Shown here one piece after another: positions 21,037-33,354 of a stretch of DNA of 64,000 nt. Source of the stretch: Rhododendron vialii (taxonomy: Eukaryota > Streptophyta > Magnoliopsida > Ericales > Ericaceae). Positions within the stretch are counted from its first letter, which is position 1; each line of letters begins with the position of its first letter. The position numbers were made by a program, and so were the translations under genes. Location: the NCBI RefSeq assembly GCF_030253575.1, contig NC_080559.1, positions 4,238,501-4,302,500 on the forward strand, written 5' to 3'. The notes under the pieces are model-generated. The model saw only the letters and a program-made list of their open reading frames with translations. It was not told the DNA's origin and made no database searches.

Positions 21037-23461
21037 AAGTCCACTATAGCACTTTCCAAACCCATCTAATCCATTTTTAAATTTTATAACCTACTAAGTT
21101 CACTAATAATTTTAATGACAAAAATACCCCACCTAAGAAACAAGGGTCTTGTTTGGCTAACACGAAAATATATTTTTTCCATTTTTTCCATTTTTGTTGC
21201 AATCAAGCCGCCGCCGCCGCCACCACCACCACCACTGATGCCTTCGTGGCCGTCGCCGCCACCACCACCGTCGCCGCTGACATTACACCACATATAACGT
21301 TATATGTGGAACAAAAAATGTATTTTTTCATTTTTCTCGAATTTTTTTATTGAACCCGCTACACTAACATTTAACGTTATATATGTGACAAATTTCTTTT
21401 TTTGTTTTTTCATATTTTTCTTGTATTAATTTTTTAATGTTATATGAGTGATAAAAATTTCCTAACATACAAAATTATGTGTGGCAAAAATTTTTTAATA
21501 TGCTACATTTTTTTTTTGTTTTTCTTATTTTTAGTCTTTAACGTTATATGTTGGTCCATACAAAACATATAACATTATATATGAGTTTTTGAATATCTAA
21601 ATATCGCAAAAAAAAAACATGCAACATTATAATTGAGCTTCTGCAACTCTGAATCTCACGAAAAAATAGAACAGAACATAAAACATTATATGTGAGTTTC
21701 TGTAGTTCTAAATCTTACAAAAAAAACATAATATATAACATTATATCTGAACTTCTGTAACTCTAAGTCTCACAAAATATGACATATAAAATTATATGTT
21801 CTCAAAACAACATCATATCTTTTCAACGATATTATACATCTTAAAAAATAACATTATATGTTCACATATCATGCCACCATTATCCTTGTTTTCAGTCGCG
21901 CTTTGAATCCTAAGTTGAATGTTGATGAGGCCACAGGGGGTCGAGCTTCATTTTTTTCACCATTTCTTCATCAAAACCGTCATCGAATCCTTCAAAATTT
22001 GTGATTTTCTGCCTCCGAAAAGCATTCCCACAACCTCTATATCTAGATATATACCTATTCAAAACAACATAAACAACATTAATATATCTCAAAAACGAGA
22101 TATAATTTTATATGTCTAACCTTAGAAAAAGCACATATTACACATGACAGAAGTTCACATATAACGTTATATACTCCGTTGTCCATCATTTATTGAATTG
22201 GTCCGCGCAGCGGTCTCTTCAACTTGCTTCTGATAATATATGGATATAATCATATGTGCTTTTGAGATGCCGCTACGCGGACCTATTCAATAAAAGAACA
22301 TAAAACGTTATTCGTTCTTTTTTTTTTAGTTTTACAGTACAAAATCTCATATACAGTGCAAATTGAAATATTTTTTTTATGTTAATACAAGCTCATATAT
22401 ATATATATATATATGTATATGGTCACAAATATTCTCATATAACCATATATAATCATATATGGATATATCCATATGTGTTTTTGAGAGGTCGTTGCGCGGA
22501 TCAATTCGATAAGAGACCGTTATATATGATAAAAGCTCATATATAACGTTACATGGTACAAAAGGTCAAATTTAACGTTATATGTTAAATAACATAGAAT
22601 ATTTCTAATTTAGAATGTTATATATAACAATATAACGTTATATATTATTATATCTCTCTCTGACTGAGAATGTTTTAAAAAAATGACATTAAAGATTAGT
22701 GCAAGAAATAGACTATAACCTTAAATATCAAAGAGATCAAGATACAAAACAACATGTACTATTATGAGGAACAGGTATTATATGTACAAGATGAGATTAC
22801 CGATTCCAAGGTCTGGGTGAATGACTTTTCTCTATGACTTTGCGTATGTTCTCCCTTCGCTGCCTAGTGAATCAATTCACGGTGATTTACGGGCCGATCC
22901 ATCTCTAGCCATGGCGGCGGCGTCCATCGAGGGCCATGTTGACGGCGTCCGGAGGAATCTAAATCATGATAGCAGACTTTCAACACACTAACAAAAGCTT
23001 TAATCTTTGAATTTCAGTCATGCGTTTCCTTTCACTACCTTTATAATAGTACGTTTCTAGTATGTGATATGATAGAGTAAATGAAGGCGATTGAAGCCAT
23101 GCGAACAAACGAGAGAGGAAAAGATCAAACCTTTTATCCATTGCTGGGTGGAGGCTAGGGAATTCTCTAATAAACTGAAAGGCCACTTGAAATCGTGGGC
23201 GGCGGCGTGCATCAAGGGCCATGTTGACAGCAGGCGGGGAGGGGAGGAGAGAGAGAGAGGGGGAGGAGAGGGGAGGCTCAAATCTGTTTTATGATCTAGG
23301 GTTTCTCTCTATATGTTATATAGGAGGGTTTTTTGGTCTTAAAAAATATCTCTTTTTAAGTAAATTGGAGTTATTAGGTTATATAATTATATTAGTGGAC
23401 TAGAGAGGTTATGAAATTTAGAAGTGGACTTAGTGGGTTACAAATATGCTATAGTGGACCT
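21037..23461. mobile_element. 2.4-kb TIR element (possible non-autonomous Mutator-like)
   Basis: The left end (AAGTCCACTATAGCAC on, to about 21113) and the reverse complement of the right end (AGGTCCACTATAGCAT, 23462 back to about 23387) align over ~75 bases at roughly 75-80%. Shared cores are GTCCACTATAGCA, TAAATTT.ATAACCT and TTCACTAAT/TCCACTAAT. Such long TIRs are typical of Mutator-like elements, but I see no clear 9-bp target duplication. The interior has no transposase. It carries a GCC/CACC-rich stretch (21210-21280), many AACGTTATAT-type motifs (21290-22640), and two copies of a GGCGGCGT..ATC.AGGGCCAT segment (22915, 23200). Confidence 0.55.
21290..22640. repeat. Dispersed AACGTTATAT / ATAACATTATAT motif array
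   Basis: About fifteen irregularly spaced copies of the near-palindrome (AT)ATAACGTTATAT or its AACATTATAT variant lie in 1.35 kb, many followed by GTGAGTTTCTG or GAGCTTCTGCAACTC. An (AT)n run is near 22397-22415. Spacing is irregular, so this is not a simple satellite. Confidence 0.65.
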
Positions 23462-24160
23462 CCCACCAATTTTTTAAAAAATAAACCAAAGTGGTTTATT
23501 TAGCGGAACGGGGCAATTTGTAAACCCAAAACGAGTCCTGTGGGACCAGATCTGGGTTTTTGAACTCGTTTCTACCCCATGTTTACCTTCGTGACTTCGA
23601 GCAACACAAGATCGTCGTCTCCGGCAGCACAAACGAATCTTGTGGGACCAATCGCTGTTGGACCCCAACTCACGGCTACCGAACGACGTCTCCACCGTCC
23701 AGTGGACAGAGAACATTGCCGCCAAGGCCGCCGCCCAGCGGTTGGCGCAGGTCATGGCTTCGCAGACTGCCGACTGCCAAGGACGACGAAGACCAGCAGT
23801 TGTACGTGTCCTAAGTGAGGTGGGGTATTTTCGGTACTTCACTTAAAATGGGGCTAATGCGGAATGAGCTTGGAATGAGCTTGACACTCGGTGGGGTTGT
23901 ACGGGTAAAGGAAGACAAAACATGGGCGGCGGGTAAGAATCCTAAATTTTTTTTATCCCCAACTTATATAATCTTGACACTGTTAAGTTTTTTTTCTTTA
24001 TTTTTTATTATATACTAGTGTAATGCACGTGCTCTGCACGTTTTCGCGTACTCATTAGTTGATTTTTGGTCTGCAAGTTTTTTGGGTTCTCGTAGTGGTG
24101 GTAATAGTGAAATATTAAAGTGCTATTTTAGGAGTAATTATGTTACAGTAATTTTTTGCA
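23462..24160. other. GC-rich gene-like fragment, unassigned
   Basis: 23560-23810 is far richer in GC than its surroundings. In one plus-strand frame (23640-23814) it reads as a helical segment including ENIAAKAAAQRLAQVMASQ. No start, stop or splice context convinced me. It could be a captured exon of a host gene. The rest of the interval to 24160 shows nothing recognisable. Confidence 0.25.
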
Positions 24161-26005
24161 ATGATCTGACATTTCTCAGAAGAGCAAGTCAGCAGTCGAA
24201 TCATCTCCTAACACAAGAGCATAATGCTTGTAGTGTATTAAGGTCTGAACGTAGAGCATAATTAACATAATTACTTACGATGTGATGATTCCATATCTCA
24301 TATTGGTTTTGAAGCGAGTTGTGCATTTCTCAGTTAACTATGCCTTTTTAGTTCTGCAAGCTGCAAGCAGTGGTAGTCTCGGAAGTACAGGCAAAAAAGT
24401 GGACGAGTAAGGCATCAAATTATGAAGAGATTTTCATAGGCGCCCAAAAGAAGTTATTTTACTGCCACAGAAGTTGCAGGAAGTGGCGCAAGTATACAAA
24501 ATTCTGAATTCTTGTGCTCTGTTTGAGCATAGGAGCGAAATTAGATACTTACAAAATCAAAGCTTTTCAGTGAATTCCATATAGGAGGGAGCGGCTTGCC
24601 ACAAACCACCACACACTTTGCACTTTGCTTCCACTCGCAGATTTTTACATCTTACTTCCACTGTTGATAGTTCCACAGCAACCCTACCAGAATCAATGAA
24701 AGGCCCACTAACCCATTAGGTTATCTTTAAAAGGTAATCTTAAACAAGTATATCTACAAAGAAAATATCAAACAGCTAACGTAAACCAACTTTTTTGGTG
24801 CTTTAACTTAGTTTCTATCACCTGTAAATCTACATTCAGAGGCACCATGGTCTCCACCATTTTGGTAGCCAGTGACAAAGCTGTGTCAGCTCTCACTTTT
24901 CTTGTAGTTGTGTCTATTATGCAACCGTTAGCCTGTGTGTTTGCATGACTATATGCAACATGGGGTAATCCACATATAACCAAAAAATGACTTATATCTA
25001 CCTATTTCTCATTTTCTGCAGCAATAGCCCAATCTGGGAGAAATTATGGATATAAGGACCTACCAAGTAGTGAGAATCGAAGACAACACCATCCAGCAAA
25101 TGTGATACAAGTCTCATGTACAATACACTAATTGTGAAATACAGACATACATAAGAGACTCATACGTTAAGAAAATGAATAAGAATAGAACTTTAGCCTT
25201 GATACAACAGCTAAATCTTCCAGTGTTGCTAGAGATTTGAGCTTTCTTTCCAGCTCAATGCAAATTTGGTGTTTAAAAAGGTGAGCACGGTGACACATCA
25301 TTTCAATTCCTTCCAAATCAATGGTTAGTTTTTTGCATGAGCATAGCAAAAATTGTGCTCTCCAGATTGATTTTTGTTTCAATAGCTCACGAGCCAAGCT
25401 TGAAATGCCATGAAATGGAGCTGGGTTGGACCCACAGAAATTGCATCGGTAGGTTTACTGACTCCACTTCCACTAAATTTTGACAAAAAGCTGACATGAG
25501 AGACATACATGAGGCACAGCCAAAGCAAGAGGTTCCATTCAATAAAGGGCTGAAAAGCAAAAGGAGCCACAAGCAATTTCATGGTTTAAGCAAAATTATA
25601 TAGAAAAATACGGAAACATTTTCAACAATAAAACTTCAGTTTGTGTTATGAAGAAAAAGTCGTGGTAAAGCCTAAACACACTAATAAACTCACAGTTCAA
25701 TTGCATATGGAACAGAAGACCACTCAGCTTAGATTGTACAAGCTCAGAAATCCTGAAGTGGGAAGCGGAAAGATTCATTCTTTCTTTTCCCAACATCCTA
25801 ACCAACCCCACCCCCGTTTCCCCTTCTATGCATAACATACACGTAGATGCATGATCCAGCATGCCCTTTGTGAAATAGAAGTATGTCACACCAACCCGTA
25901 GAAGAGAAATTCCAACAGCGCAGAAACATACATAAATGGAGACAAAATTTCACTCAAGTACTGGGAATATGCAATGTAATACTTAACCAGATCCAGACAC
26001 TTAAG
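24161..26005. other. No intact gene seen; probable protease gene debris
   Basis: Short minus-strand frames at 24768-24983, 25167-25397 and 25596-25889 have no family I recognise. The interval lies downstream (in minus-strand sense) of the aspartyl protease remnants and may be its former introns and 3' end. Confidence 0.35.
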
Positions 26006-26520
26006 TTCAATGATATTTATGTCTCCACTTTTGATGATAGCCAAGCAGTATAAGTTACCTTCACCCTAAGAATAGTGATCAAGCATTTCAGTATATCCCG
26101 AAAGGCAATAGGATAATAAACCACAAGTAAATGGAATCCTATTTGTTTGTGAGGAGAAAGTGAAATTATACCTCGGTAGAAATTGTTGCTACCGGACGAA
26201 CTGCACGATGGAAAGAATCAGCCCTTGATGGTTTCAAAACAAGTTCATAAAAAACAAGGTAACGATTGATTCGAATTGATATTAGATCATAGCAATACGC
26301 AAAAGGATCCTGTAATCAGATGGATGTCGTTTTCTTGGGCCTGGGAATTGAACTGCGGGATAGCACAAAGCAGGGTCGTTTAAGTATGTGAATGAGGTAC
26401 CGGAGTCGAAGATTGCACTGAAACTAATATCAGGGACATTATCTCCCACACTAACTTGTGTCATGCTAACATTATAAGTTGGACTGCAACAACTGTCTAG
26501 AAACTTCAGCACCTTTCAAT
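26006..26520 (-). pseudogene. Aspartyl protease (A1 family) gene remnant
   Basis: On the minus strand 26312-26512 reads PTYNVSMTQVSVGD and then FSAIFDSGTSFTYLNDPA. FDSGTSFTYL carries the second catalytic Asp of plant A1 proteases. It continues KRHPSDYRI and loses frame by one missing base near 26305. A second exon-like piece at about 26006-26056 reads NLYCLAIIKSGDINII, matching the YCLG..KSGDINIIG region near the end of such proteases. The first catalytic DTG domain was not found. This is a broken copy; the intact family is secreted or membrane-anchored. Confidence 0.7.
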
Positions 26521-28324
26521 GACACAGAACCATTTGGATCGCATCATATTCCCACCACACTGTACATATCATCTTTTGCTTCAATTAGACCATAATCTAG
26601 GCCACCGGGGAAAAATACCTCGTACCTTCTTCTAGACAACCACTCCAACTCCAAGGAAAACACAGCTAATAGCACCAATGGTTAATATGCTCTAACCCAT
26701 TTGAATCAAACACAACCATTCGACTCCTCTCGTAATTCATTAATTTTGTTGGACAGGTAGCTGACCAACTATCTATCATCGGACATCATTAGTGAATACA
26801 GTTTGCACCACAGTATTATCGATTACTATTAGCCAGTTACACCGGTGGAAACTTTCACTGAACCAGCTTAATTAACTCCAGAGGCTGGAGAAGGGTAGCT
26901 ATGCCAGTTCGTAGAGGAACATTTTAAAGTAAAATTGTGGAAGATTTTGATCCATACCTGACGGGATATCTCAAGTTGAGAGGTGTAATCATTTACCTAT
27001 TAGATGGAAAAAGAAAATTAGTATATAATGAAACAGGTTCTAGATAAAATTAATTATGGAATAGATTAAGTACCAGCTGCTATCAATTCCTGTGTCGTCA
27101 GTCCATAGGGGGCTTAAAGCCCCGGCTTAAATTGGAGTCCACTCTAGCGGACGGTAGGATTGTCCCTCGGATTAGTAGATCCATTGGGTAGGATACCGTG
27201 TTATCAAAAGGAAAGTGAAGAAGGAAGAGGCTCTTTATCTCAATGCGAAAGCCAAGAAATCAATTTTTAATGGCCATCTAAAAGATTATGAAGCAAGACA
27301 ATATCATGGTTTGTTTGAAGACACAAGACCAGAAGAACTGTATCCATCACAATCTGCAAAAGTTATTATTTTTCAATCTACGATTTCCAAGACTGTATCA
27401 TATGAGAAAAACAGAGAGGAAGGGGAAAAACTTCGAGATGACATGACTTTATTTGCCCATAAATTTGGTATTAGGAAGCAAAACCTCCTATTAAGCATTT
27501 CTTAACTGGCATATTCTGAGAATTTATTTTAAGAATCAAGATTCTAAGAGCACACTGTGATTTTGGGTCCCTCTCTCTGCACTCCCCATTATCAGATCAA
27601 CCAGGGATTTTGGAGAAAAAAAGTAAGACCTCATAATTTTGAAAGTAGGACCTTATCTATGTAACCAATAACAATAGACTTGAGAGTTGAGACAGTTATA
27701 GGAGAACCAACAAGAGAGTAGAGATGAATACCTTGTGACCAAAAAGCTCACAGCATGCCCGTGCCGAGCATAGTTATTTACTAAACGAGTCTCTTTAATC
27801 GAGCCGAGCCTTCTTAAACAAGCCGAGCTTTTAACGAACGAGCCAAGCTCCATTCAGCTCGTTTACTAAAAGAGCTGAAAACTCAAGCTTGAGTTTGGCT
27901 CGTTCACTAAACAAGCCGAGCCGAACTCGCGAGCTACTCGGTTGGTTTACAACCCTATTCACGTTACAAAAAGTTCATAGTAACAGAGCAAGAAAGCCGA
28001 AGCATCCTTTCCTATATCTAGACGGGGATGAAGTGTACCTAATTTATCACCCAAAGAGCCCCTTGATATCAGTGTAACTCTGAAATTTTTTCAGCAAAAA
28101 CAGTCTTGTATCTGGTCCATGAGCACATTCAGAGGCTTTAATTGAAGCCAATCGAATTAAAGTTAACTCAAAGCTACTCAACAAAAACTACCATTAACCA
28201 CTAACCTTTCCTCGCATTTTTCAAGTGTTGCAATAGGCCAAAGTGAAATAATATAAATGATGATGTGTAATTAAGAAAAAAAAAACTCCACATTCTAACC
28301 CTAAAAAATTAAGGGAATATAATT
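26521..28324. other. Intergenic with GAGCC-rich repeat
   Basis: No gene is recognised. A plus-strand frame at 27215-27505 (96 codons, beginning after AAAGGAAAGTGAAG) has a faint retroelement gag look (LYLNAKAKKSIFNG), but this is not enough to call. 27765-27955 is rich in GAGCCGAGC and GAGCTCG-like words in both orientations, a pattern seen in plant DNA transposon remnants. Confidence 0.35.
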
Positions 28325-28439
28325 ATAATGCCACTTCCCAAATTTATAATGTCAATCCCAAAGGGAGTGCGGATATCAATTTGGGAAATCCATATAGAGA
28401 TATGGAAAGTGATATTATAAATTTGAGGAGTGGCATTAT
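28325..28439. mobile_element. Small MITE with 26-bp inverted repeats
   Basis: ATAATGCCACTTCCCAAATT on the left is mirrored by AATTTGAGGAGTGGCATTAT on the right. The arms are 26 bases with two mismatches (28325-28350 and 28414-28439). It is non-coding and 115 bp in all. Confidence 0.7.
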
Positions 28440-28499
28440 CGATACCCAAAATTAAAGTTAGTCTTTTTTCATACTCCATGTGCAAATGACAAACATCAT

Positions 28500-29604
28500 T
28501 TATTATAGTTTATGTTCTGTTATTTTAATTGTTTCTAAAGCCAATGACTATTAATATTGTAACGTATCTTTTTATTTTTTTAGTATACATTTCGCTACTG
28601 CTAGGGTAAAATCTTGGTTCCATCCCTGCCCATAATAGACGTAGTAATTGGCCATGCCAAAAAACCATTTTGTTTGCAAGAAAGGGGTACATATCCTTTA
28701 CTTCTAATGAAAAACAAAAGATATCCGAATATTTAAAAGCCAAAATTGTATCCCAACATGTTCTGCAGGATCTAAAAATGAAAGGATGTTACATATCATT
28801 TTGGCTCTGTAACCACGAGTAATTCACTCACCCAAACTCCAAATGTATGCCCATAACTCCTCTTAATTAGTTTCTCTCTCAAATGCTTATTAGAATGGCT
28901 TATTTTACAGAGGTATTTATAGAGGGGAAGAGAAAATTACTAAAGATTCATGCATGTATAGCATTGAGTTGGGTTCTATTCGAAGAGCTCCAAAAGTCGA
29001 TATGGAAGCTTTGCTTCATCTCTTTGGAATTGAGTCACACTTGATTTCCACGTGATGAAATCTCCCACACATTCTTCATCATCTGTGGGTGCCTAGGTAT
29101 CCACCGTAATAAGTCTTTCATCTTTTGAAGACGAACCAAGCGATGACCTGCACGTTTATTTTCCAAAGCGAAAGAAGGTGAAAAAAATTAACCAAAGAGA
29201 AACTGAAAGGCTATGTATAAGTAATCTTAAAAGACAACCGCACCCCTGAAAACGCAAGCGAAATGCAGAAAATTCTGACACTGATGGTAACTCAATCCTT
29301 GTCTCTAAAAGCCTGGTCCAACAATGGTCCCTGTAATGCAACAAGCTTAGGATATCGACAATGATCCCTGCGGAATACAAGCGTAGGCCTAATAGAGTGA
29401 CTTTTTTTCTGTCTAATAATTGAGAAAATTTTATGGAATACGACCTGCACTATTAGCAGTAAATATTTTGTTGCTCCCTATTCTAGCCCCTGAATTGCAG
29501 TACTCTTTTCATTTGATTCGGCAACACGACCTTTGGTAATTCCTCCACTAGCATTCTCTTATTTATATATATGTGCGAAACAGACTTTTCACATTAGGAA
29601 TAAA
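28500..29604. repeat. Paralogous copy of the minus-strand CNL 3' flank
   Basis: It matches 54470-55400 and then 55700-55944 in the same order. Examples are AGAATGGCTTATTTTACAGA and CCTGCACTATTAGCAGTAAA. The ~300 bases at 55400-55700 are absent here. It lies directly downstream (minus sense) of a CNL remnant, as the parent flank lies downstream of the intact gene. Confidence 0.8.
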
Positions 29605-30241
29605 TCAATAGAAGCATTTTGATAAGGCAGGTAGAGAAGGTACCTGCATATGATAACTCTGTTGGATACAACTGTCAGGGACATGCGCAATCTTAGGCCA
29701 ATCCTCTCCTATCCCTTCTTCACATCTTCTACTCAAGCGGGAGCAGTCCACAATACACAAACGCCGTAGTGCAGCGAGACGTTGCATCCCTTGTGGTAGC
29801 GACATACAATTATGACAATGGCGGATTTCAAGTACTTGAAGTGATCCGAGATTTGGGAGGACGGACTCTGATAAGGTAGTCAGGTTCTTACAAGGTGAGA
29901 GATGCAAGTGTTTAATTCAGTGTATCAGCAGAATCGTTAAGCCCCTTGGGCAAACTCGCCAACTCAGGGAGACCAATTAGTACTAACTTCTCCAAGCTTT
30001 TCAGCCCTTTCAAATCATACACTTTTCGAGAGTTCAAGATTTTTACAGTAACGATTTTTCTAAATGCTCGAGGGACGTGAGGTGTCTAACGCCAGCCGGG
30101 AAAGAAGCCTGTTTTGGACAGCCCCATATGACCAATTCCCGGAGGCAAGTGAGGTTTTGTATACCATCACCCAAAGACCTCAATTCACCGTTAAGAACCG
30201 AAGGCTAATTAGTTTGCAAAAATCTTCAGGCAGCTGACCAA
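29605..30241 (-). pseudogene. CNL LRR-tail remnant
   Basis: The final 100 codons (29605-29907) are nearly identical to the end of the CNL at 55945-58551, with SVLPNLGSLQVLEI and GEDWPKIAHVPDSCIQQSYH. Upstream the match continues to about 30241 with an insertion near 29915, several substitutions, and an internal loss of about 70 bases near 30195. Coiled-coil and NB-ARC sequence is missing. It is a truncated relic of a second copy of that gene. Confidence 0.9.
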
Positions 30242-31006
30242 GTGAAACTTTGTTCTAAAATTTCTTAGAGGAATTTTAAATGATCGATCACCAAAAATTT
30301 GATGACAAGTACATGTAAAAGATTGTTTGCTCCATTGAAACTTTGTGATTGTGATCTAATCCTTTCAGGTTACAAAGGTTATTGAGCACTGTATGGGGAA
30401 CGAAAGTCAAGCTAATCAGATATCAAAATCCCCATTGACAAGTAAATTTTTTTTGAATGATTTACTCATCGTACTCTATATACTATAAATCAGGTGATGA
30501 TATGACAGTGGAGAAGTAATTAAGCTGATCTCGCCTTTGTTAATCTTGTTGAATAGAGTTATCACGATAGTGCTCCGGACCCTTGCCTCTCATTATCACA
30601 TTCTCAGCCTTTTAATTTTTTATTATGAGCCAAAGGTCAGAAACAATCATCATCTGCTATATTCTATATTTGCCTTGCCTTAATTTTTTTAAAAAGTCAA
30701 TAGGTATTAGTAATACCCTCTCTGTTTTTTTTTTGTCTTACTACACCCTGTATATATTCGGACTACTCATCGTGTTAAATTATTCATCTTAAAAATGGAG
30801 TTCGAGGTTCCTAATAGGCTAATACTTAGCCATTTATATTCGGGAAAGCTGAAATTGGTACGCCATACAATTAAAGGATTAAATCTTAATGCACAACGGT
30901 AAGTCGATCTAAAATTTACGTGGGAACTCTACTTGGGACCTTATATGTTTCAATTTTTTCAATCCAAAAAAGGCTACCTATTTTTAACATCATGAACCAA
31001 ATATAG
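30242..31006. other. Intergenic, paralogous to the region upstream of the intact plus CNL
   Basis: No gene is seen. From about 30740 it matches 13830-14058 (GTATATATTCGGACTACTCA, GGAAAGCTGAAATTGGTAC). This shows that the upstream regions of the CNLs at 15415 and 37696 were copied together. Confidence 0.6.
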
Positions 31007-32690
31007 TGTCACGCCCTCGATTTTCAACATAAATATAAATGGTTTTCATAAATAAAACCTCGCCATAATCCGTACGATAACCAAAATAATGTAGCATTCT
31101 CATTCCCATAATCACACTTCCATCATTCAGTTATTCCCAAAATATTACATCTTTGGCTCAACGGCCTCAATTCGACATAAACATCAAATATCATGAAAGT
31201 TAAGAGTTTACAAATATCCCGCAATCAAAAGAATTATCACTTAAGTTACCAATACATCTTCCAAAAAGAGATTTACAAATATGGACAAGTAACTTCTCAA
31301 ATGTTAGCTTTCAAAAGAACTTTCCACATCCAAGCACTCCCAAGCATGCAAGAAGCTATAGCCCTGTGTTGGTACCTGAAATGATAATAGGCTTGAGTTA
31401 CACTAGCCCAGTAGAAAATTCTATACTAACATTATATGCAAGAGAAAATGCAGAAACAAACTCAAGATAAGAATAGGATGTCGACCGCAAGATAGGCAAT
31501 AACCAAGGTTTCACAATCCAACATACTCGATACGAAATTTGGTATATATGCACCTCAACCTTAAACCGTTTCAACTTTCCATATGTCCAATATCGCTTCG
31601 CGTTATGTGTTATAAGCCGAAGCTCCTGCCGAGCCAATTAAGGGATCCCGATACCTCCTGCAAGGCACCATACCCATCACTAGGTTCTGAATGTAACCAA
31701 TATGTGCTTTTGCTCCTGCCGGGCCAATTAAGGGATCCCGATACCCCCTGCCAGGCACCCACCCGCCGATGGGTCCTGAATGTTCATCGTTGTGTCAACA
31801 AGGATTCAAGCGTCTCATGTTCTCATAACGTGTCATTTCAATTCAATTCAATTCAATCGAAGTTCATGTATTAATCAACATCAAAATTTATCTAACAAGG
31901 ATAAGGGATGCAAAGGACACACAACGAACTCAATGAATATGATTAACAATGTTATGGAGTGATTTTGTGATATTTAGAACAAGTTAGAAATGATCGGGGA
32001 TAAAAATAATGGAGTTTGAAACAAAATATCAAAATCTGGCCTTAAGCTCTGTTGTATAGATACGGAGAATTTCAGTATCGATACAACAGAGGCTTAAAAT
32101 GCTCCAGAGAAGCCGGTATCGATCCTGATATGCTCAGTATCGATACATATGGATGTTCGAGCAAATATTCTGCAGATTTCGATGACATCAACAACAGCAA
32201 CAACCAAGGACATGATTTTAGGCAGGGAAAACACCTCTATCACATATATTGAGAGGTAGAATCCCCACCTCGAGGCCGAAGAACGAAACTCACAAGAGAC
32301 ACGAGCCCTAGCTCCGAAAATCGAACCGAGTGCAATACGACACCATCGAGCTTCAACCAGCGAAATACGGACCACAATACGCGTAGAGGGTGAAGGATTG
32401 AAGGTTGTTTTGAGTGGATTTTGTGTTGTTTGGGTGAAATTTGGAGAAAGAGCAAGAGAGGAGGAGAGAGCCGAGAAAGGGAGGAGAGTCGGGAGAGGGA
32501 GATGAGAGAAAAATGATTCTCTACTCTCTCACCCTCATATACTCACATATTCACAAATCACGCTTTACACCCTTTCACAATCAATCCTATCACTTTAGCC
32601 CCAAATCACATAAACACTGATATTCCACATTTTCCATTTCCCTCAATCATAAACATTAAAAATTAAATAAATTAAATACGGATCTCTACA
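31007..32690 (-). mobile_element. Solo LTR 2, 1684 bp
   Basis: On the plus strand it starts TGTCACGCCCTCGATTTTC and ends GGATCTCTACA. A perfect 5-bp target duplication TATAG lies at 31002-31006 and 32691-32695. The paralogous site near 14058 has a single TATAG and no insert, which confirms the boundaries. Two ~95-bp tandem units centred on CCAATTAAGGGATCCCGATA lie near 31632 and 31722. It is related to, and inverted with respect to, the nested LTR at 34602-36721. No internal domain remains. Confidence 0.9.
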
Positions 32691-33349
32691 TATAGTCCTT
32701 TATTGGGCTCCAGCCATTTTATATTTGTTTGAGTACTAAAAATCGAGAACGCTTGGGTTTGTTTGGAACTTCTGAAAAGCAAAAGAAATGAGAGGAATAT
32801 TAAAAACTTTCTCTTCCAAACCGCAGATATCGTAGGACTATCTGAAAAGAACATCTATTAAAAAAATTATAAAACAAATCATTTTTTTCCATTTGATACG
32901 TATCGATGTCCAATCAAGATAATTCTTTCAATAAATATTCTTCTCGACAAGCCCTACAATATCTGCGGCTTAGACCAAGGGATCCCGGCTGGCACATAAT
33001 TGTCTAATTTTTGTTCAAAATTCATTTCGAATTTAGGATCTTGTATTCTGAATGAAAAATATAAAGATTGGATCGGATCAAATACTTCGAATTTTCGATT
33101 GAGTTAATTCTTTACTATATTACTTAAACTATTATTTAGAATTAATGAACGGATCAAATCATTTGTATAGAACTCTGAAATGATATGTTTCTCTTTCATA
33201 CCTATCGTTCTCTCTCGTGTGTTACTATTTTACGATATTTAATGAATGGAGAGAATATGATAGATAGATTGGTGTAGGGCGGGAGGAAAAATGGATAGAT
33301 AAAATACTTTTTGTACTTTTTTATTAGGTATTTTGGCTGTCATTGGTGT
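32691..33349. other. Intergenic between solo LTRs
   Basis: The first ~70 bases continue the block paralogous to 14060-14130. Beyond that no gene or element is recognised. Confidence 0.5.
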
Positions 33350-33354
33350 ACATT

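Noticed and set aside
21115..21297. Proline-rich frame on the plus strand, glycine-rich on the minus
   Set aside because: It is low-complexity GCC/CACC triplets within the TIR element, with no gene context.
24015..24050. ACTAGTGTAATGCACGTGCTCTGCACG as a possible Helitron end
   Set aside because: The inverted GCACGTGC words and CTAG are suggestive, but no TC 5' end, AT target or Rep/helicase was seen.
27215..27505. 96-codon plus-strand frame as a gag remnant
   Set aside because: The resemblance is limited to a few residues, with no zinc knuckle or flanking pol.
31539..31874. 111-codon plus-strand frame
   Set aside because: It lies inside solo LTR 2 and spans its tandem units; LTRs of this kind are non-coding.
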